A stretch of DNA of 64,000 nucleotides from Phragmites australis (GCF_958298935.1 NC_084937.1:27971568-28035567); one strand, 5' to 3'; counted from the first letter of the stretch, positions 34,148 to 47,654 are shown. Notes: generated by a model not told the origin, from the sequence alone. Translations and numbers: made by a program.

Positions 34148-34500
34148 ATACTATGTGAAAAAAGATTATAAATGACGGATGATAATCGTTATGAGTAATG
34201 GATACCGCACTCGTCACCTCAAACGTATCACTGATGACTAGTTATAAGTGACATATCATAACTTGATTTATCACTAATGAAAGTCATAAATAACATGTTA
34301 TAGCTGTGATCTGTCACTTATAAAAAGTCATGATCCGTTACTTATAACTCATAGGTATTTTTCGTGTTTTTTAAAAAAATCAAAAAATATTTTTTTATCC
34401 AAACCATCCTAACGTCAGGGTCACCATCACTCGTCATGTGCCGCATACTATTTTTCACACTATTTTTATACTCTGCGTTCAGTAGTAATCGAACTCGGGA

Positions 34501-34732
34501 CCTTCGTTCGCGTGTGTTACCCCTTACCACCCCACCACTCGTGCTTTCTAAATAAAGTTAGATATTTTATCATTTTAATATTTTTTGTCAAAGATTATAA
34601 GTGAATATCATAATTATGACCCGTCACTTATGATATGACTATCATAAAATATTTGATAAGTGATAAAATATTTGACTTCCTTTAGAAAGCACGTGAGTGG
34701 TGAGGTGGTAAGAGGTAACGCATGCGAAGTGA
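34501..34732. repeat. Approximately 50-bp inverted repeat
   Basis: 34501-34551 (ending ACTCGTGCTTTCTA) pairs with 34681-34732 (starting TTTAGAAAGCACGTGAGT) around a loop of about 130 bases. It lies in the left subterminal region of the CACTA element. Confidence 0.75.
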
Positions 34733-36504
34733 CCGGTCACGATTATAACTTGTTATTTATGACTGAATTTTTTACCAAATTATAATTTGTAAGTGATTCA
34801 GAGTGACCTTTGATAAAATAGGCATAATATTTGCATACACACTTTGATTTTGACGTTTTTTATTCTACGGACATCTATAGAAAAATTACATTTATTTCTC
34901 TCTGACTTCGTCGGATTCGGCGAATTTTTTGAGGCCAAAAACGACCTGAACGATTTAGTTCTCACGTCTTAAAGTTTTTTTACTATTTTTAGAATACGTG
35001 CTTGTGTCTATAGTTGTCACCCTTTATATTAAATTTGAGCAGAAATATATAATAGTTCATAGTCTAATACTATTGAGGTGAAAAAAGAGAAAAATAAAAC
35101 AATTTTTTATAGCATCATGTCATGTACATATTTACTGTATAAGAAAAAAACAAGTAAGTTGTAATAGTAAACTGATTGGTTAATATATTTAATGATTGAT
35201 TAATTAATATTCCTTCTCGTGCTCTGTTTTACCAATCTGGTCGTTAGTGATGAGTTACAATTTGATCTGTTATTAATGACTCTCTAGAATCACTTATCAT
35301 TAATGAGTTAGTTATTATTGATGGATCATATTGATCCTTTATTTATGACTAATCAAGGATGATCCATCACTTATAACTGATTATAAGTGATAGTTCGTAA
35401 CTTGGTCAGTTCTTTATGACTGTTCTAGGATGATCTATTACTTATAACCGGTAATAAATGACAGATCATAACTACGATCCGTCACTATTATCTTAAATAA
35501 TAAATTATATTATAACTTGCTATTAATTTCGTGTTTTTTTTTACGTTGTGTCGACCACTAGCTTCTGCTGGTGGCTGGAGTGCTCGCTGCCATGCATAAC
35601 TTGCGAGGAGATGGCACCAAAACGCGCGTGCCCTCAGCTTACTGCTTGGTCGAGTCAATGTCTTGTGGTGCTGCCTAAGACTGAGAGATGCATTAGTTGT
35701 TGAAGCTATACGTAGAGTTGCATGCTTCTCTCTACTCTCTAGGAGATGAGGGTGGTACTGGATCATATATGGTAAAAACAGGGCTACTTTCAGAGAAAGT
35801 AAGCCACATTCAAAATGTAGAATCTAAACTACTTCCAGAGAAACGGATGATTTACACGTCTTGAACAGAAGTACTACCTAGATAGGTAAATTTATATGCT
35901 CCGAATGTACCCTAGACTCGTTTTAGAGATCACCAAGAGCTCTGCCATTTTCATTTAAGCGCGTGCCCTGAACAATTATCTTTCTGAAAAGATTCATGAC
36001 CTATCTAAAATTTCAAACTAGGTGGCTGGCGCGTTTTTTTAACTCGATGAAGAAAGCAAGAATTATGACGTTGGCAGGCAAGTCTTAGGGGACTGAAAGT
36101 GGGCTCTAGGATAAAGTAGAGCAGTGCGAGAAGACAACAGAACAGGATGCTACTTGCATAACTGTTGGCACTTTTTATTTGCTCTAGCCTCAAAGAAAGA
36201 AAGGGTGGAATTCCTGCAAATGATTACACTCATTGTTGGTACTGCAGGGAATAGGGGAAAACATGAGACGTGACAGATTCTAAAGCAAATGCATACAGTA
36301 CTTCTCTATGGCAACAGTGGCCGCAGTAACACTTGTGGGTGTCTAGTTCTGTTTCTTTCTACTACGTTTATTACATGGGGAACTATAAAACAGCGCTGTT
36401 TTATGGGGAACCATAAAGCAAATGCACGTAGAATCTTAATTAGAAGAATATTCTTAATAACTATTATAAGTAGTCACGTCAAAAAAAATCTAAAATCAAA
36501 TAAT

Positions 36505-36742
36505 ATACATGAGCGTATTTACCGAAATAGACAATATGTAATCGTATTTACTAATTTAGCATCCGTATTCGTTACACCATGTATCGAATACGATACTGTG
36601 CCAAATACGATCTATATTCGGCACACCACGTGCCGAATACGATCCATATTCGGTACATGGACAGTGCCATATTAGGCACACCGTGTGTCGAATATGACTT
36701 TTTCGGTATATATTATCTATTTCGATAAATACACTCATGTAT
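36505..36742. mobile_element. Foldback MITE nested in the CACTA element
   Basis: Terminal arms of 33 bp (36505-36537 and 36710-36742; TACATGAG...CTCATGTA) pair with few mismatches. The interior contains further small palindromes such as CGGCACACCACGTGCCG. No coding potential beyond incidental frames. Confidence 0.7.
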
Positions 36743-37099
36743 GTTGTCTATTTCATACTTTTATCGTAACGTCATCATTATATAGTATATATGAGATTTT
36801 ATTATGATGAAATTCATTTTTAGCTCTTTCATCGAATTAAGTATTGTGATGTTGGACTAGTAAATGGAGGGAACTTTCAAACTGTGTAAAAACTTGCAAA
36901 GTTCTTTTTTCTCCTTTTTGGAGAGAGTGATAGCTGCTGAGGTAGGTATTTTTATTTGTCCGTATCATATGTATAGAGCTTCGACCTTAAACCTATTTCT
37001 TCAAAGTCATCTCGTGCGTTCTCATAATCCTTTCATTTGGAGTAATGTACCGATCAGACTCTCATAGATATTCTTTTTTGCATGCATATTATCGATACA

Positions 37100-38790
37100 G
37101 TGGTGAACATTTTTTTTTTCTAATACTCTAGCTCGAATAGTATTGATTTATCGTTCCACATTCTTTTTTGTTCATCGTCTTTGGAGGATCGTTTTTGCTT
37201 GCCAAGGACAACATTGATATTTTTAACCTGATTGTGAATATCTTCCCCTCTGAAATGCATCAGAGGTAACACTCTCTCCCTTATACCATCAAACTGTTTG
37301 TCCATATTTCGGTATAGATGCTTTCTAGAAAGGAAACATCGATGCCATATGTACACTAATTTCTTTGAGTTGTTCAATCTTAAATTGCATGTATCATCTA
37401 AGTAATAGGGGCAAGCTTCATCTTTTCTTTTGCTGTAACCTGACAACTTACGAAGTGCTAACAGATCATTGATCGTGACGAACAATATGGCTTGTAAGGT
37501 AAAGTACTCTTGTTTGTATTGATCCTAAACCTCGACGGCTTCCGACTAAAGTTTCTTAAGATCATCGACTAAAATACTGAGGTACATATCGATATCGTTG
37601 CCAAGTTATTTCGGTCCTGATATCAAGATCGATAACATAATTTATTTCTGCTCGTTACAAAGCCAGAGTGGAACATTGCAGATCGACAATACAACACGCC
37701 AGGTGCTATGTAAGTTACTCATGTTACCGAATGGATTCATGCCATCTATGCTCATAGCAAACTAAATATTTCTCAATTCTTCAGCGAACCAACCAAAAAT
37801 GGAACCAATGATTCACCACTAAGCGAAATTCGTCGGGTGTTGTATCATTGTATCGTTCTTACGACCCTCCTTATGCCAACACACCAATTGAGCCTTTTTT
37901 TTTTTGGCAAACAAACATTTCAAATGAGAAATTACAGGAAAATACCACACCACATTTCTAAGAGGTGCTTTACTATTCTTGCCTTCATCCCTATCACCGT
38001 CATCATTTCTCTGCTTATATCAATGGGTTCCACACACAGGGGTATTGATTCAGCTCTACATAGACTACATGAAACAAGAAAATATCATACTTACATGCAT
38101 GTATTTTTTTTCTATTTCCAATTCTAAAGGACAAATTATCTTCTTCGCGTAGACACCCTCGGGCACCAAGTTCCCCTCCGTTAGCATGTCACTTAGCAAA
38201 CCCATCAATGCTTCGAAACTCTTATCAGTCCAACCATGAGTTATCTTCAGCTGTAGAAGCTTTAGGCTCCTAAATATCCACGTGTACTTCTCCTTACAGT
38301 TAGGATAAAATGGTATCTTAGAATCCTGCACAAATTTATGGAATTTAGTAAACTCACCAATATTATATTCATCATGCCGCTCGACATCCTACACCATTTA
38401 GTCCACATTCTCCCTAAAATCCTTAAAATCATTATCATTGAAACCTAATATATCCTCATCCCTGAGATCATGATCTATATCATTGGGTGTAAGTTCTTGA
38501 GCCACACTATCGACTTTGAGGATTCAATCCATCTCTCCCTGTTAAGGCTTTTCTTGTCATATTTGTTCCAACATGTATAATTCTCTAAATCCACGTTTGA
38601 TCAAGTGTGCATGGACATTATCTGGTTTCGAGAACTTCTTATTATTCCTGCAATTGCGATATGAACAATACATTGTCGATTTACCATGATCTTTCATATC
38701 CGCTAAAACAACACTCATGAAATACTTCACCTCGCTCAGGTACTTTGGACAAGTCTGGGTCTCAAGATACATCCAACTTCTATCCCCCAT
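37100..38790 (-). pseudogene. TNP2-type CACTA transposase relic
   Basis: Minus strand, N- to C-terminal. The transposase-associated domain comes first (38790-38557: RSWMYLETQTCPKYLSEVKYF...AHLIKRGF). Next is a block with ITHGWTDKSFEALMGLLSDM (38331-38065), then DGMNPFGNMSNLHSTWRVVL and NVPLWLCNEQK (about 37760-37620). Last come TINDLLALRKLSGYSKRKDE and FLSRKHLYRNMDKQFDG (37485-37120). In CACTA elements this protein cuts and moves the element. Stops separate every block, a cysteine of the CPxC-type motif is replaced (CPYYLDD), and the C-terminal half is missing. Confidence 0.82.
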
Positions 38791-39491
38791 TTATAATGTA
38801 AAAACATTAATTCTTCATTAACAATTACCTTAATTAGGTGATTAAGCATGCGATTAAAAATTCTAAACAATTACACTAGATATGTGGCATGAAGCGGTAG
38901 ATCAATCAAATCTAGTATCAAATCTAATATAAATACAACTCACTTATATTAAGATTTTAGATAAAGATGTAAAATGGTTTATTACAACTCAAAGTAAAAA
39001 AAATCAAGATTAAGTAGAGGTTAGAGGAGGAGGTAAGGGGGAGATGTAAACCTTCAAAAACCTAGTAACAATTCAAACTTTAAATCAACAAGATATTAGA
39101 GAGTCTGATGAAACCGAATAAAATCACCAAATCTATTGTGTGCGTAGTACTGATGAGTTTATTTTACGTGCACAGTAGCTAACCAGCTCTTATAACAGAG
39201 CTAAGTCATCGGTGACGGGTCGAAATATAACCCGTCAATACCAGTCATAAGTGAAGAGTCATAACATGACCCGTCACTTATAACTCCTATAGGGAGACCC
39301 GTTACTTATAACTAGTGCATGAAGACTTGTTATTTATGATTAGATCATAAGTGACGAGCGTAGTTATGACCCGTCACTAATATGATAAGTGACAGTTAAT
39401 ATTATAACTCATCACTGATGAATGGATTAATATTCGATCTTATCTAAAACTACGTAAGTGACAAATTGATCTGTCACTAAATTATATCCTC

Positions 39492-41644
39492 TTATCTAGG
39501 AAGCTTAGCACTAACATCCAGCCCAGATAGCTACTGCATGCATTGTCTACACATGGAGGATAGCACATGAACAAACAGTGCACTACCTTCCTTTTTCTGC
39601 TCTATTGTATTGACATTTTCGGTGTGTATCGGTGCACGCAACTGCCCACCGTCTCTTGACCCAGTTCATGTCCAGCCAAACTGGTACGCGGTTGGCTCTG
39701 TGTAAAATGATTTCCCCCCTCAATCCTAAGTCATATTTATCTCCTTTGTTCACCACTGTATCTTCCCCTTCTCTCTGTTGTTCTTACTCATGACAAGTGA
39801 GAAGGGAACAAAGGAGATTTTTTTTTTTGTTTTTTGTCATGGATGTATTCAGGCTAAGATGTGTAGGGCTCTTCATGGGGAATCCTTAGGTTTTGTTAGA
39901 GTGGGGAGAGAAGAGGAGAGGAGAGGAGAGAGCATGGTCCCATGAAGTACGTGCGTCGAGTAGTTGGTGGTGACCGGTGAGAGGGGTCACGTGCCCCTCA
40001 CCCCAAGCAAAATGCCAAATTCTACAGAACCGTAAATCCCAGCATACAAAATTTGAGCTATGTCACTGCTGAGTTCAGTGCTCAGGCCGGGGATGATGTG
40101 TGCTACTATGCTGCAGTAGTGCAGTACTAATACACTGTGCATCAGAACCTTCCTTGCAATGATAATCACAGCTTAATTAATTCGTGCAACGAATTCCATT
40201 TATGTATTTTAAGACTATGTCCTATACGATTCTAATACATATAACTGACAACACATTTTATTTTATTCAAATGAATCCGAAAAAATATATGTACAATAAA
40301 ACTAATTTCTAACAAATCCCTGTGGCTTTTAAGATGTAAAACGGTACGGTTCTGTTTGAATCTATCCATATTCTTGCAAAACAGTACAGGATTTGGTGAG
40401 TTCACATGGCTAACATCGGCTAGCCCTAGCTAACCAAGCATAGCAGGGGCATGCAAAAATCTCGGACAGCCTGGTCCAGCGCAGGAAGGTGCAAGCAAGA
40501 GACCCGAGACCGATGCGTGTACAATTATTGGCTCTTGTCACCGCCATGTCACACACGTCACTGACAAAACAATTCGCCGCCGATCGATCAGCAGCAATGG
40601 CTCCACCACAGAACTACCAGAAACTCCTTTGCACGGAAGGAGAAAAACCAAATGATCAGAGATGAGTGCGGATCATGATCCCAATTCCGAACGGGCCCAT
40701 GCATCCTTGGAGCAGGCAGAATGTTGGATCATGTCCATCTCCATTACACCAGCAGCAAACACTGCTCTCTGCAGTGATTCTGCAATGTGTTTCGAGTGCC
40801 CATTGGGGCCGGAGATCTTTATGCAGATGCAACAGCAGCAGCATTGTTTGTGAGAGTTAGAGTAGAGCATCCGCTTTCTGATCACTCTTTTTTTTTTCTC
40901 TCTCTGCCACTGTGAGAGGAAGAAAAGGTTGGGTTAGGCCTTAGGGTTCCTTTAATTTGTTCTTGCTTCCATACAAAAGCCCTCATCCTGTGCAACTTTT
41001 CTTCCCATTTATATGCGACCCGGAGCTAGGTCTCGATCGCCCGTATCTTTAGGCCAACAGGGCTCCATTGCTCATCACTTCATTTATCAAGACCAAAGCT
41101 CGAGTTTTCTGCTCTTTCTTTACCAGTGACTTTGTTTTGACAGAAAGGAACAAAGATGATGGATACTATTATCTGAACATGCATGTACTAGCGCAGTTTT
41201 TCCTACGCGCAAAGCAGTATGCATGGCCGCCTTCGTCGTTGAGAACCCAACTTTACCCATGCAGCTGGCCGTCTTGGGAATCCGTTTCTCCATGGCCGCT
41301 TTTGTTCTGGACGTAGACGCAGCTCTTTCAAGTCGACGTCACCTTTGCTTTTGTTTCTGCAGACCAATTTACCTTGTCACGGCCAAAGAATAAGAGGAAA
41401 AGTCTGTCCATGAACTCTGAAGTCTATAAACTGCAGCAACTTCGTCATCACCATTGAGAAAACATAAAAAAAGGACAACGCTATTTATCTTTGGTGAGCT
41501 CGTCTTCTCCGACGATGGCTTGAGTTAAGGTTAGGGTTAGAGGTTAGGTTTAAGGTTTTGGGATTTGGGGGGATTTGTGTTTCCTAGATTAGAGGGAAGC
41601 TCCGGGGAGGTCACCGGCTCGGTTGTGGAGGTGATCGTGGGGCG
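39492..41644. other. Intergenic, no gene seen
   Basis: Mixed sequence. 40650-40885 is open for 60-70 codons in several frames of both strands but shows no motif. A short TTAGGG/TTAGG-rich stretch (41522-41560) is telomere-like only in composition. The last part, up to 41644, joins 47655 as one host sequence when the copia element is removed. Confidence 0.5.
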
Positions 41645-41649
41645 GCGGG

Positions 41650-42628
41650 TAGAGGGATTGGTGATGTCCTAAAGGAGTGAATTAGGATACTTAGAATACT
41701 ATTTCGGCTCCAACAACAAAATAAGATAAACCTATATCAATTTATATCTAAATGTGCTATACGTTTATCTAGTGTGTCTACTTTACTGATCAAAACACTT
41801 GCAACCTATGTAAGAAGGTAAATTGCAAGAAGGTAAATGCGAAAACGTAAATAAGGTAGAGAGAGCAAATTTGGCAAACTTCATCACCAGACCATCCGTT
41901 GGTTTGAACTTCGTTTTGCTTCTTTGCACTGTTTATTTCCCGGTATTCATTCTATTCTCACTGGACCATCCGATAAGTTGAACCTTCGATCTTCAGCAGT
42001 TGCATCCTTCTCAGTTTAGCCTTCATCACCAGACCATCCGTTGGGTTAAACTTCATTTTGCTTTTATGCATTGTTCATTGTCTGGTGTATTATCTAGTGT
42101 TCATTCCATTCTCACCGGACCATCTGATGGGTTGAACCTTTGATCTTCAGCGGCTGCATCCTTCTCTGGTAATAATGCTTCGGTGCATTCATCCTTATCA
42201 GCACCGAACCATCCGATGGGTTGAGTCTTCTCTTCTTTTCTCTGGAAATGCTTCGGTGCAGCTTCCACTGATCATCGGACTATCCGATAAGGCATCTTCT
42301 TCAGCATGGCACCTTCTCTGGAAGAATTGCTCTGGTGAGTCTGCTCAAACACCAGACCTTCCAGTGAGGTCTTCAGTCATCTCTCCTATTTGACAAAATA
42401 TGTTCCGGTGAGTTCAATACCCTGAGCACCAGACCATCCGGTGAGGCAAATCTTCCTGGGACTTCTTCAATTTAGTACAACTTTGTCCCGGGTGCGGTGA
42501 CTTATTCATATATTGCATCCATGAGACCTACTAACATATATTCTTGACAAACATATTAGTCACATTGACTATGTTGTCATCAATCACCAAAATCACAATC
42601 ATAGCCTAATAGAGCCATTTTCGCTATA
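41650..42628 (-). repeat. Copia 3' LTR, internally deleted
   Basis: 979 bp. Matches both ends of the 5' LTR but lacks its segment equivalent to about 46010-46945. Terminal dinucleotides are mutated (TA...TA on the plus strand instead of TG...CA). Confidence 0.85.
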
Positions 42629-42640
42629 ATCTCCCCATTT
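42629..42640 (-). other. Polypurine tract of copia element
   Basis: Read on the minus strand, AAAATGGGGAGAT directly precedes the 3' LTR start; this is the usual primer site for second-strand synthesis. Confidence 0.75.
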
Positions 42641-43839
42641 TTTATTATTGATGACAATATAACCAAAGCAAGTGGTAAATGATAAATGATACCAAATGTA
42701 AAGATCATAAGTGAGCACAAAGTCTTATCACATTATTTAGATGCATATTCTTACCACTTAGTCCCCCTTTGTTGTGGCTCTCTTTTTCTCTATTACCATT
42801 ATCTCTCTTGAACGACCTATGCAAGAGCTTCTCTTTTGTCAATCTAGGCATCTAGCATCTTTTCTTCTCTCCCTTTGTTAACTTTGGCATTCCTAGATGC
42901 CTTGCTTGTTGCTACAATCTTCTCGTATTGTTCATCTTTCTTTCATCTTGCTTTGGTTATCAAACTTCTACCCTTTTTCAATAATATCCCAAAAAGCACT
43001 ATAAACACATGTTGAACTCAAGAGAAAAATATTAGAGCACATAGGAAAGAGCTTCACAAATCATGATCCAATAAAAAGATATCAATTATATAGATATCAC
43101 TACAAATTAATGATACCAATTGTAAGCTATAAAAATACATGGATCATAATTTATGAAACTCACATAATATAGTCTAAACTCTCCTTTATATGTGTACATA
43201 CATATGATGAGAAAGAAATATATACACAACTAGACAATATATCAAGATAGGAAATTTAAACTATATTATGTATGGAGGTAGCTTAAATTAATAAAAGATT
43301 TGACAATGATACCAATTGAAGCAATTAAGTATTGCATACCTTCGGGGACTGCAAAAGATGACACTACAAATACATGTTAGTCTCAAAATAATAATCTATA
43401 GGATATACTCCCTCTAAATGTGTGTATAAAATTGTTGATACTTGTGAGAAATATATATATGAATTTGTTATTAATAATAATAGGGATTTATCATATAAAT
43501 TGGATCATGCCACATGAAAAATATCAAATGTAAAAACTAGTGCCATAAAGAGAACATACAAATAATAAACCATATAGATTGCTCATGGGTTAGAGATAAA
43601 CACAAGCAATCTACCATATAAAAACCTACACTAGACATTGCAATAAATTGAAATAAGTATATGCAATCCTAGATGAGGTAAATAAGCTAGAAGTTGAAAA
43701 ATAAAATACATGAACATAAGTCTAGCTAACATTTACCTCTTTTACCTTTGGATGGAGATTTAGGTATGTGATGATCATAATCTTCATCAATGTGTCTATC
43801 TTGTATACTTAGTTTATTTGCTTAAACCTTCACTTCATC
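42641..43839. other. Non-coding interior of copia element
   Basis: AT-rich stretch between gag and the polypurine tract, where pol would be in a complete element. No trace of pol motifs on the minus strand. Confidence 0.6.
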
Positions 43840-45721
43840 TTGTAAGCCAAGCCTCCAAGTCCCTAAAGCCACTTCGGGCTTTAAGTCTTCTTTGAAACCC
43901 AAATCGATTGGGCCCCTTCATGTTGGTGATGACTTCTTTAGTCATCCAAATAGGTTGGTTCCACCTCCAGTCCTTTCTCCTAACCATGCATGCAACTACC
44001 TTGCTATTGTCTTTTTTCTTGAGCTTGTAGTGGTTGTTCTTGGTCTTGATCTTGTAGTTGGACTTGGTGTAGAGATTAGAGGTCTTGTTCTAGAGGTTTG
44101 TTATATTCTTCTTCTTCTCCTTGGTCTTCTTCTTGATTTGCTTGCAATGAAAGGACTTGTGGCCTTCTTGATGATATTTGAAGCATGTCATGGTGGACCC
44201 CTCCGCAAGCTTTTTCACCATGGTTGCACGGTTATCTTGAGGAGGTTAGACATGATTCTTGCCCTTTAGTCTTATCAAGTCCTTCTTGAACTTGTCGACT
44301 TCTAGCTTAAGCTCATCATTTTCTTATGCAATGAGGTTGTTAGATAATTTTACAACAACATTCTCAACACAAATCTTATTGCAAAGAGGTGAGCTAGATA
44401 AAATAATTAAATTATCACAAAAAGTGGAAGCATCTACCTTATGATTGTAATTAAATAGAGGGGTAGATTGCTTTAAAGGGATCTTAGTTTGAGATTCAAT
44501 GCATTAAAATTTTACTTTAAGCTCTTCATGCTCTTTGTTTAGCAAATTGAATTTGCACAATAATTATTCATAATTAGAAACAAATGTAGCATGAATGTCA
44601 TTAAGTGCATTGAATTTTTAAGAGCCCTTTGTTGCTCATTGATCAAATGAAGGAGTTCATCATAGAAAGGCGAATCCTCGTGTGATAATAATCTTGAAGA
44701 AGAGCTTTTCTTGAATGGGAGGATGGTGAAGCTTTCATCACTTGAGCTTGACTCTTCATCGTGGCTCACCCTTCTCCCAATGCTAACAAGTGCCTTGACT
44801 CTTCCTATTATCTCTCTCTCTTCTTGATCTTGGTCTTCTTCTCCTTCCTGATGTGATCAATTATGTTGACTAAGTCTTCAATGGAGATAGGATGATTAAC
44901 CTTTGCATTGAACTTCTTCATGTTCTTCTCTAACTTTGAGAAGAGCTTGATCATCTTAGGATCAATTTCTTTATTACTTGATATGCTTTGATCATCCTCT
45001 TCATAGCTCTCTTTATCTTATCACTATCATCTTCGCTTGAGCTTGACTCTTGCTCTTGTCTTCTCATCATTTGCTTCATGTGTTGGCATTGAACTTGCTT
45101 GCTTGTGAGAGTAAGGTTCTTGGTGTCGGATGAGGAAGAAGATTCCACCCCCATGTTCGTTGTCATCTCATGGGCGATGATCTTGCTGAGCACTTGACTT
45201 GTAGTGATCTTCTTGATGTCATTATTGTCGAAGATGATGGAGACTATCAACTTGTGCTTCAGAAGGAGAGCTTGAAGTATTCTTTTCATCACTTGATCAT
45301 CTTCAATTGGCGTCAAACCTAAGCCATTGATCTTATTGACAAGAATATTCACACGTTAGAACGTGTCATTAGCACTTTCATGAGGTAATTGCTTGATGTT
45401 ATTGAGCTTAGTAACAACCACATGATATTTCTCATTGCGCACATCTTTTATGCCTTCATGTATTTCAATCAGACTAGTTCAAATATCATGTGCATTAGTG
45501 AGAGATTAAACTCGATTAAATGCACCAATATATATAGATGATAAAAGAATATTTTTGGTCAATGCATCTAATTGCCTCTCCTTGTTGGTGATGCAAAGTC
45601 TCATCCCTTCCTCAGTGACTCTTCAAACATCCAACCATCGAGCTTGCAAATAACAAGTCATTAGAATTTTCCACCGGAGAAAGTTTGTGCCATCGAAAAA
45701 TGGAGCACTATGGGAATTCAT
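43840..45721 (-). pseudogene. Copia gag relic (UBN2-type)
   Basis: The minus-strand start codon at 45721-45719 opens MNSHSAPFFDGTNFLRWKI, the usual start of copia gag. Conserved pieces follow: IEIHEGIKDVRNEKYHVV, then NKINGLGLTPIEDDQVMKRI and SKIIAHEMTT (45352-44951), a serine/acidic linker, and a zinc knuckle CFKYHQEGHKSFHC at about 44190-44145 whose second Cys has become Tyr. VVACMVRRKDWRWN and WMTKEVITNMKGPN follow. Stops interrupt it in several places. Gag packages the element RNA. Confidence 0.8.
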
Positions 45722-45781
45722 TCTAACCCTAAACTTGTGAAATGTGTGAAGTCTAACACAAATTATAGAGCTAGATATGAT

Positions 45782-45798
45782 CCTTGACTCTGATACCA
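45782..45798 (-). other. Primer binding site of copia element
   Basis: The minus strand reads TGGTATCAGAGTCAAGG two bases after the 5' LTR, the standard site complementary to the 3' end of initiator methionine tRNA in plant copia elements. Confidence 0.88.
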
Positions 45799-45800
45799 AT

Positions 45801-47649
45801 TGGAGGGATTGGTGACGTCCTAAGAGGGGGTGAATTAGGACAATTAGAACTATTTTGGCTCCAACAACAATACAAAATAAACCTATATCAATTTCTAACT
45901 AAATATGCTTTAGGTTTATCTTGTGTGTCTACTCTACCGATCAAATAACTTGCAACCTATCTAAGAAGGTAAATTGCAATAAGTGCGAAAACATAAATAA
46001 GGTAGAGAGAGCAAACTCAGCACAAGAATTTTTCCCGTGGTATCGATGGCATGAATATCACCCCTAGTCTACATTGGAGCTCCACAAAGGATATGCTCCA
46101 GGTCGATACCCGGTCACGACTCTTGAGCCACCAAGTTATAAAGATATGGCCTTCACCCTGATGAGCCACCAACCCACCAAGGTAAGATCCCACCACTAGT
46201 TTCTTTTCTGGTTCCTTGCCACTGTAATCACTTCAAAGATTGAGCCATCAAGGCAAGGGTCATCGCGTCCCCGCACAATTGCCTTGCCGTTGCTCCACAC
46301 CAAGTCGGAGGGTCAATAAACTTGCCGACGAGTCACCAAGAATCAAAGGTACCGACGTACCACTTGGTACACGGTTGGATCACTCCTTGATCCACTCTCT
46401 AAGCAGCAATCACCTAGCAACATTCTCTGTAGGCCTATAAGTACTAATCACTCTCTAATGGTGTGCTTAATCACCTTGAATGATCACTTTGAGCACTTTA
46501 GTGGTTTGAATGTCTTCTCAGGTGTACATGAACTTCTCTGGACTCTAGTACTTTCAAATGACCAAGTGAAGGGGTATTTATAGCCTCAAACCCACGCACT
46601 AGTCATTAACCCAATGGCTCTAAAAAACTGTTAACACCAGATGATCCGGCGAGAACAGTAGTACCAACACCAGATCATCCGGTGAGTACACTTTCACAAA
46701 CTAGCTGTTGAAACCCCACTCAAATCTCTGTGAATACCGAACACTCTTGTGTATACTTCATCTTCATCACCAGACTATCTAGTGAGTCATCCTGAGACAT
46801 CCGAGCCTTTCTTTCTTCTCTGTGTACATTGTTTTGATGTATTCATCCGGTGCACATCACTACATCACCGGACTATACAGTGAGTTATCTTCAGCCAAGC
46901 GAGCCAATGTAACCCTCTCTGAAAATAATGCTCCGGTGTTACACAGTCTTCATCACCGGACCATCCATTGGGTTGAACTTAGTTCTGCTTCTTTGCATTG
47001 TTCGTTGTCTGGTGTTTATTCCGTTCTCATCGGACCATCCGATAGGATGAACCTTCGATCTTCGGCAGCTGCATCCTTCTCTGTTTATCCTTCATCACCG
47101 GATCATTCCTTAGGTTGAACTTTGTTCTGCTTCTTTGCACTGTTCATTGTCTGGTGTTCATTCCATTCTCACCAGACCATCCGATGGGTTGAACCTTCGA
47201 TCTTTAGCGGCTGCATCCTTCTCTAGTAATAATGCTCTTGTGCATTCATCCTACTCAACATCGGACCATCCGGTGGGTTGAGTCTTCTCTTCTTTTCTCT
47301 GGAAATGTTTCGGTGCAGCTCCCACTGATCATCAGACTGTCTGGTGAGGCATATTCTTCAGCACAATACCTTCTCTTGAAAAATTGCTCCGGTGAGGTCT
47401 TCAGGTCTCTCTCCTATTTGACAAATATGCTCCGGTGAGTTCAACACCCAGAGCATCGGACCATCCGGTGAGGCAAAATCTTTTTGGAACTTCTTTAATT
47501 CGGTCCAACTTTATCCCAGATACGGTGACTTATTCATGCATTGCATCTATAAGACCTACTAACATTTATTCTTGACAAACATGTTAGATCTATTGGCTAT
47601 CTTGTCATTAATCATCAAAATCAAGGCTAATAGTGCCATTTTCGCTACA
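45801..47649 (-). repeat. Copia 5' LTR (1,849 bp)
   Basis: Plus-strand ends TGGAGGGATT and TCGCTACA give canonical TG...CA. It contains an array of imperfect CACCGGACCATCCGGTG palindromes at about 46640-47480. It shares its start with the truncated LTR at 21589-23165. Confidence 0.88.
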
Positions 47650-47654
47650 GCGGG

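Larger units (their letters stand above)
34148..39491 (-). mobile_element. Decayed CACTA (En/Spm-like) transposon
   Basis: Both end regions (about 34150-35490 and 39190-39490) are packed with direct and inverted copies of a GTCACTTATAA / TTATAAGTGAC motif, the usual subterminal repeats where the element's DNA-binding protein sits. Between them, on the minus strand, lies a TNP2-type transposase relic. The left end TACTATGTGAAAAAAG could be a decayed CACTA terminus, but neither terminal repeat nor target-site duplication is clean, so both ends are estimates. Confidence 0.65.
41650..47649 (-). mobile_element. Gag-only copia LTR retrotransposon, 6,000 bp
   Basis: A structurally defined element on the minus strand. 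Target-site duplication GCGGG lies at 41645-41649 and 47650-47654. The 5' LTR is at 45801-47649, the primer binding site at 45798-45782, a gag relic from 45721 down to about 43840, an AT-rich non-coding stretch, a polypurine tract (about 42640-42629) and the 3' LTR at 42628-41650. No protease, integrase or reverse transcriptase is present, so it must have moved with enzymes from a related element. Confidence 0.9.

Noticed and set aside
34480..34560. GAACTCGGGACC resembling a tRNA T-arm or SINE promoter
   Set aside because: No matching A box; the sequence is one arm of the inverted repeat in the CACTA subterminal region.
40650..40885. Candidate microRNA precursor or small gene near several overlapping 60-70-codon frames
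   Set aside because: I could not find a long stem or any known plant microRNA sequence, and no protein motif is present.
41522..41560. Telomere-like TTAGGG stretch
   Set aside because: Only a few imperfect units and not the plant TTTAGGG form; too short to call an interstitial telomere.
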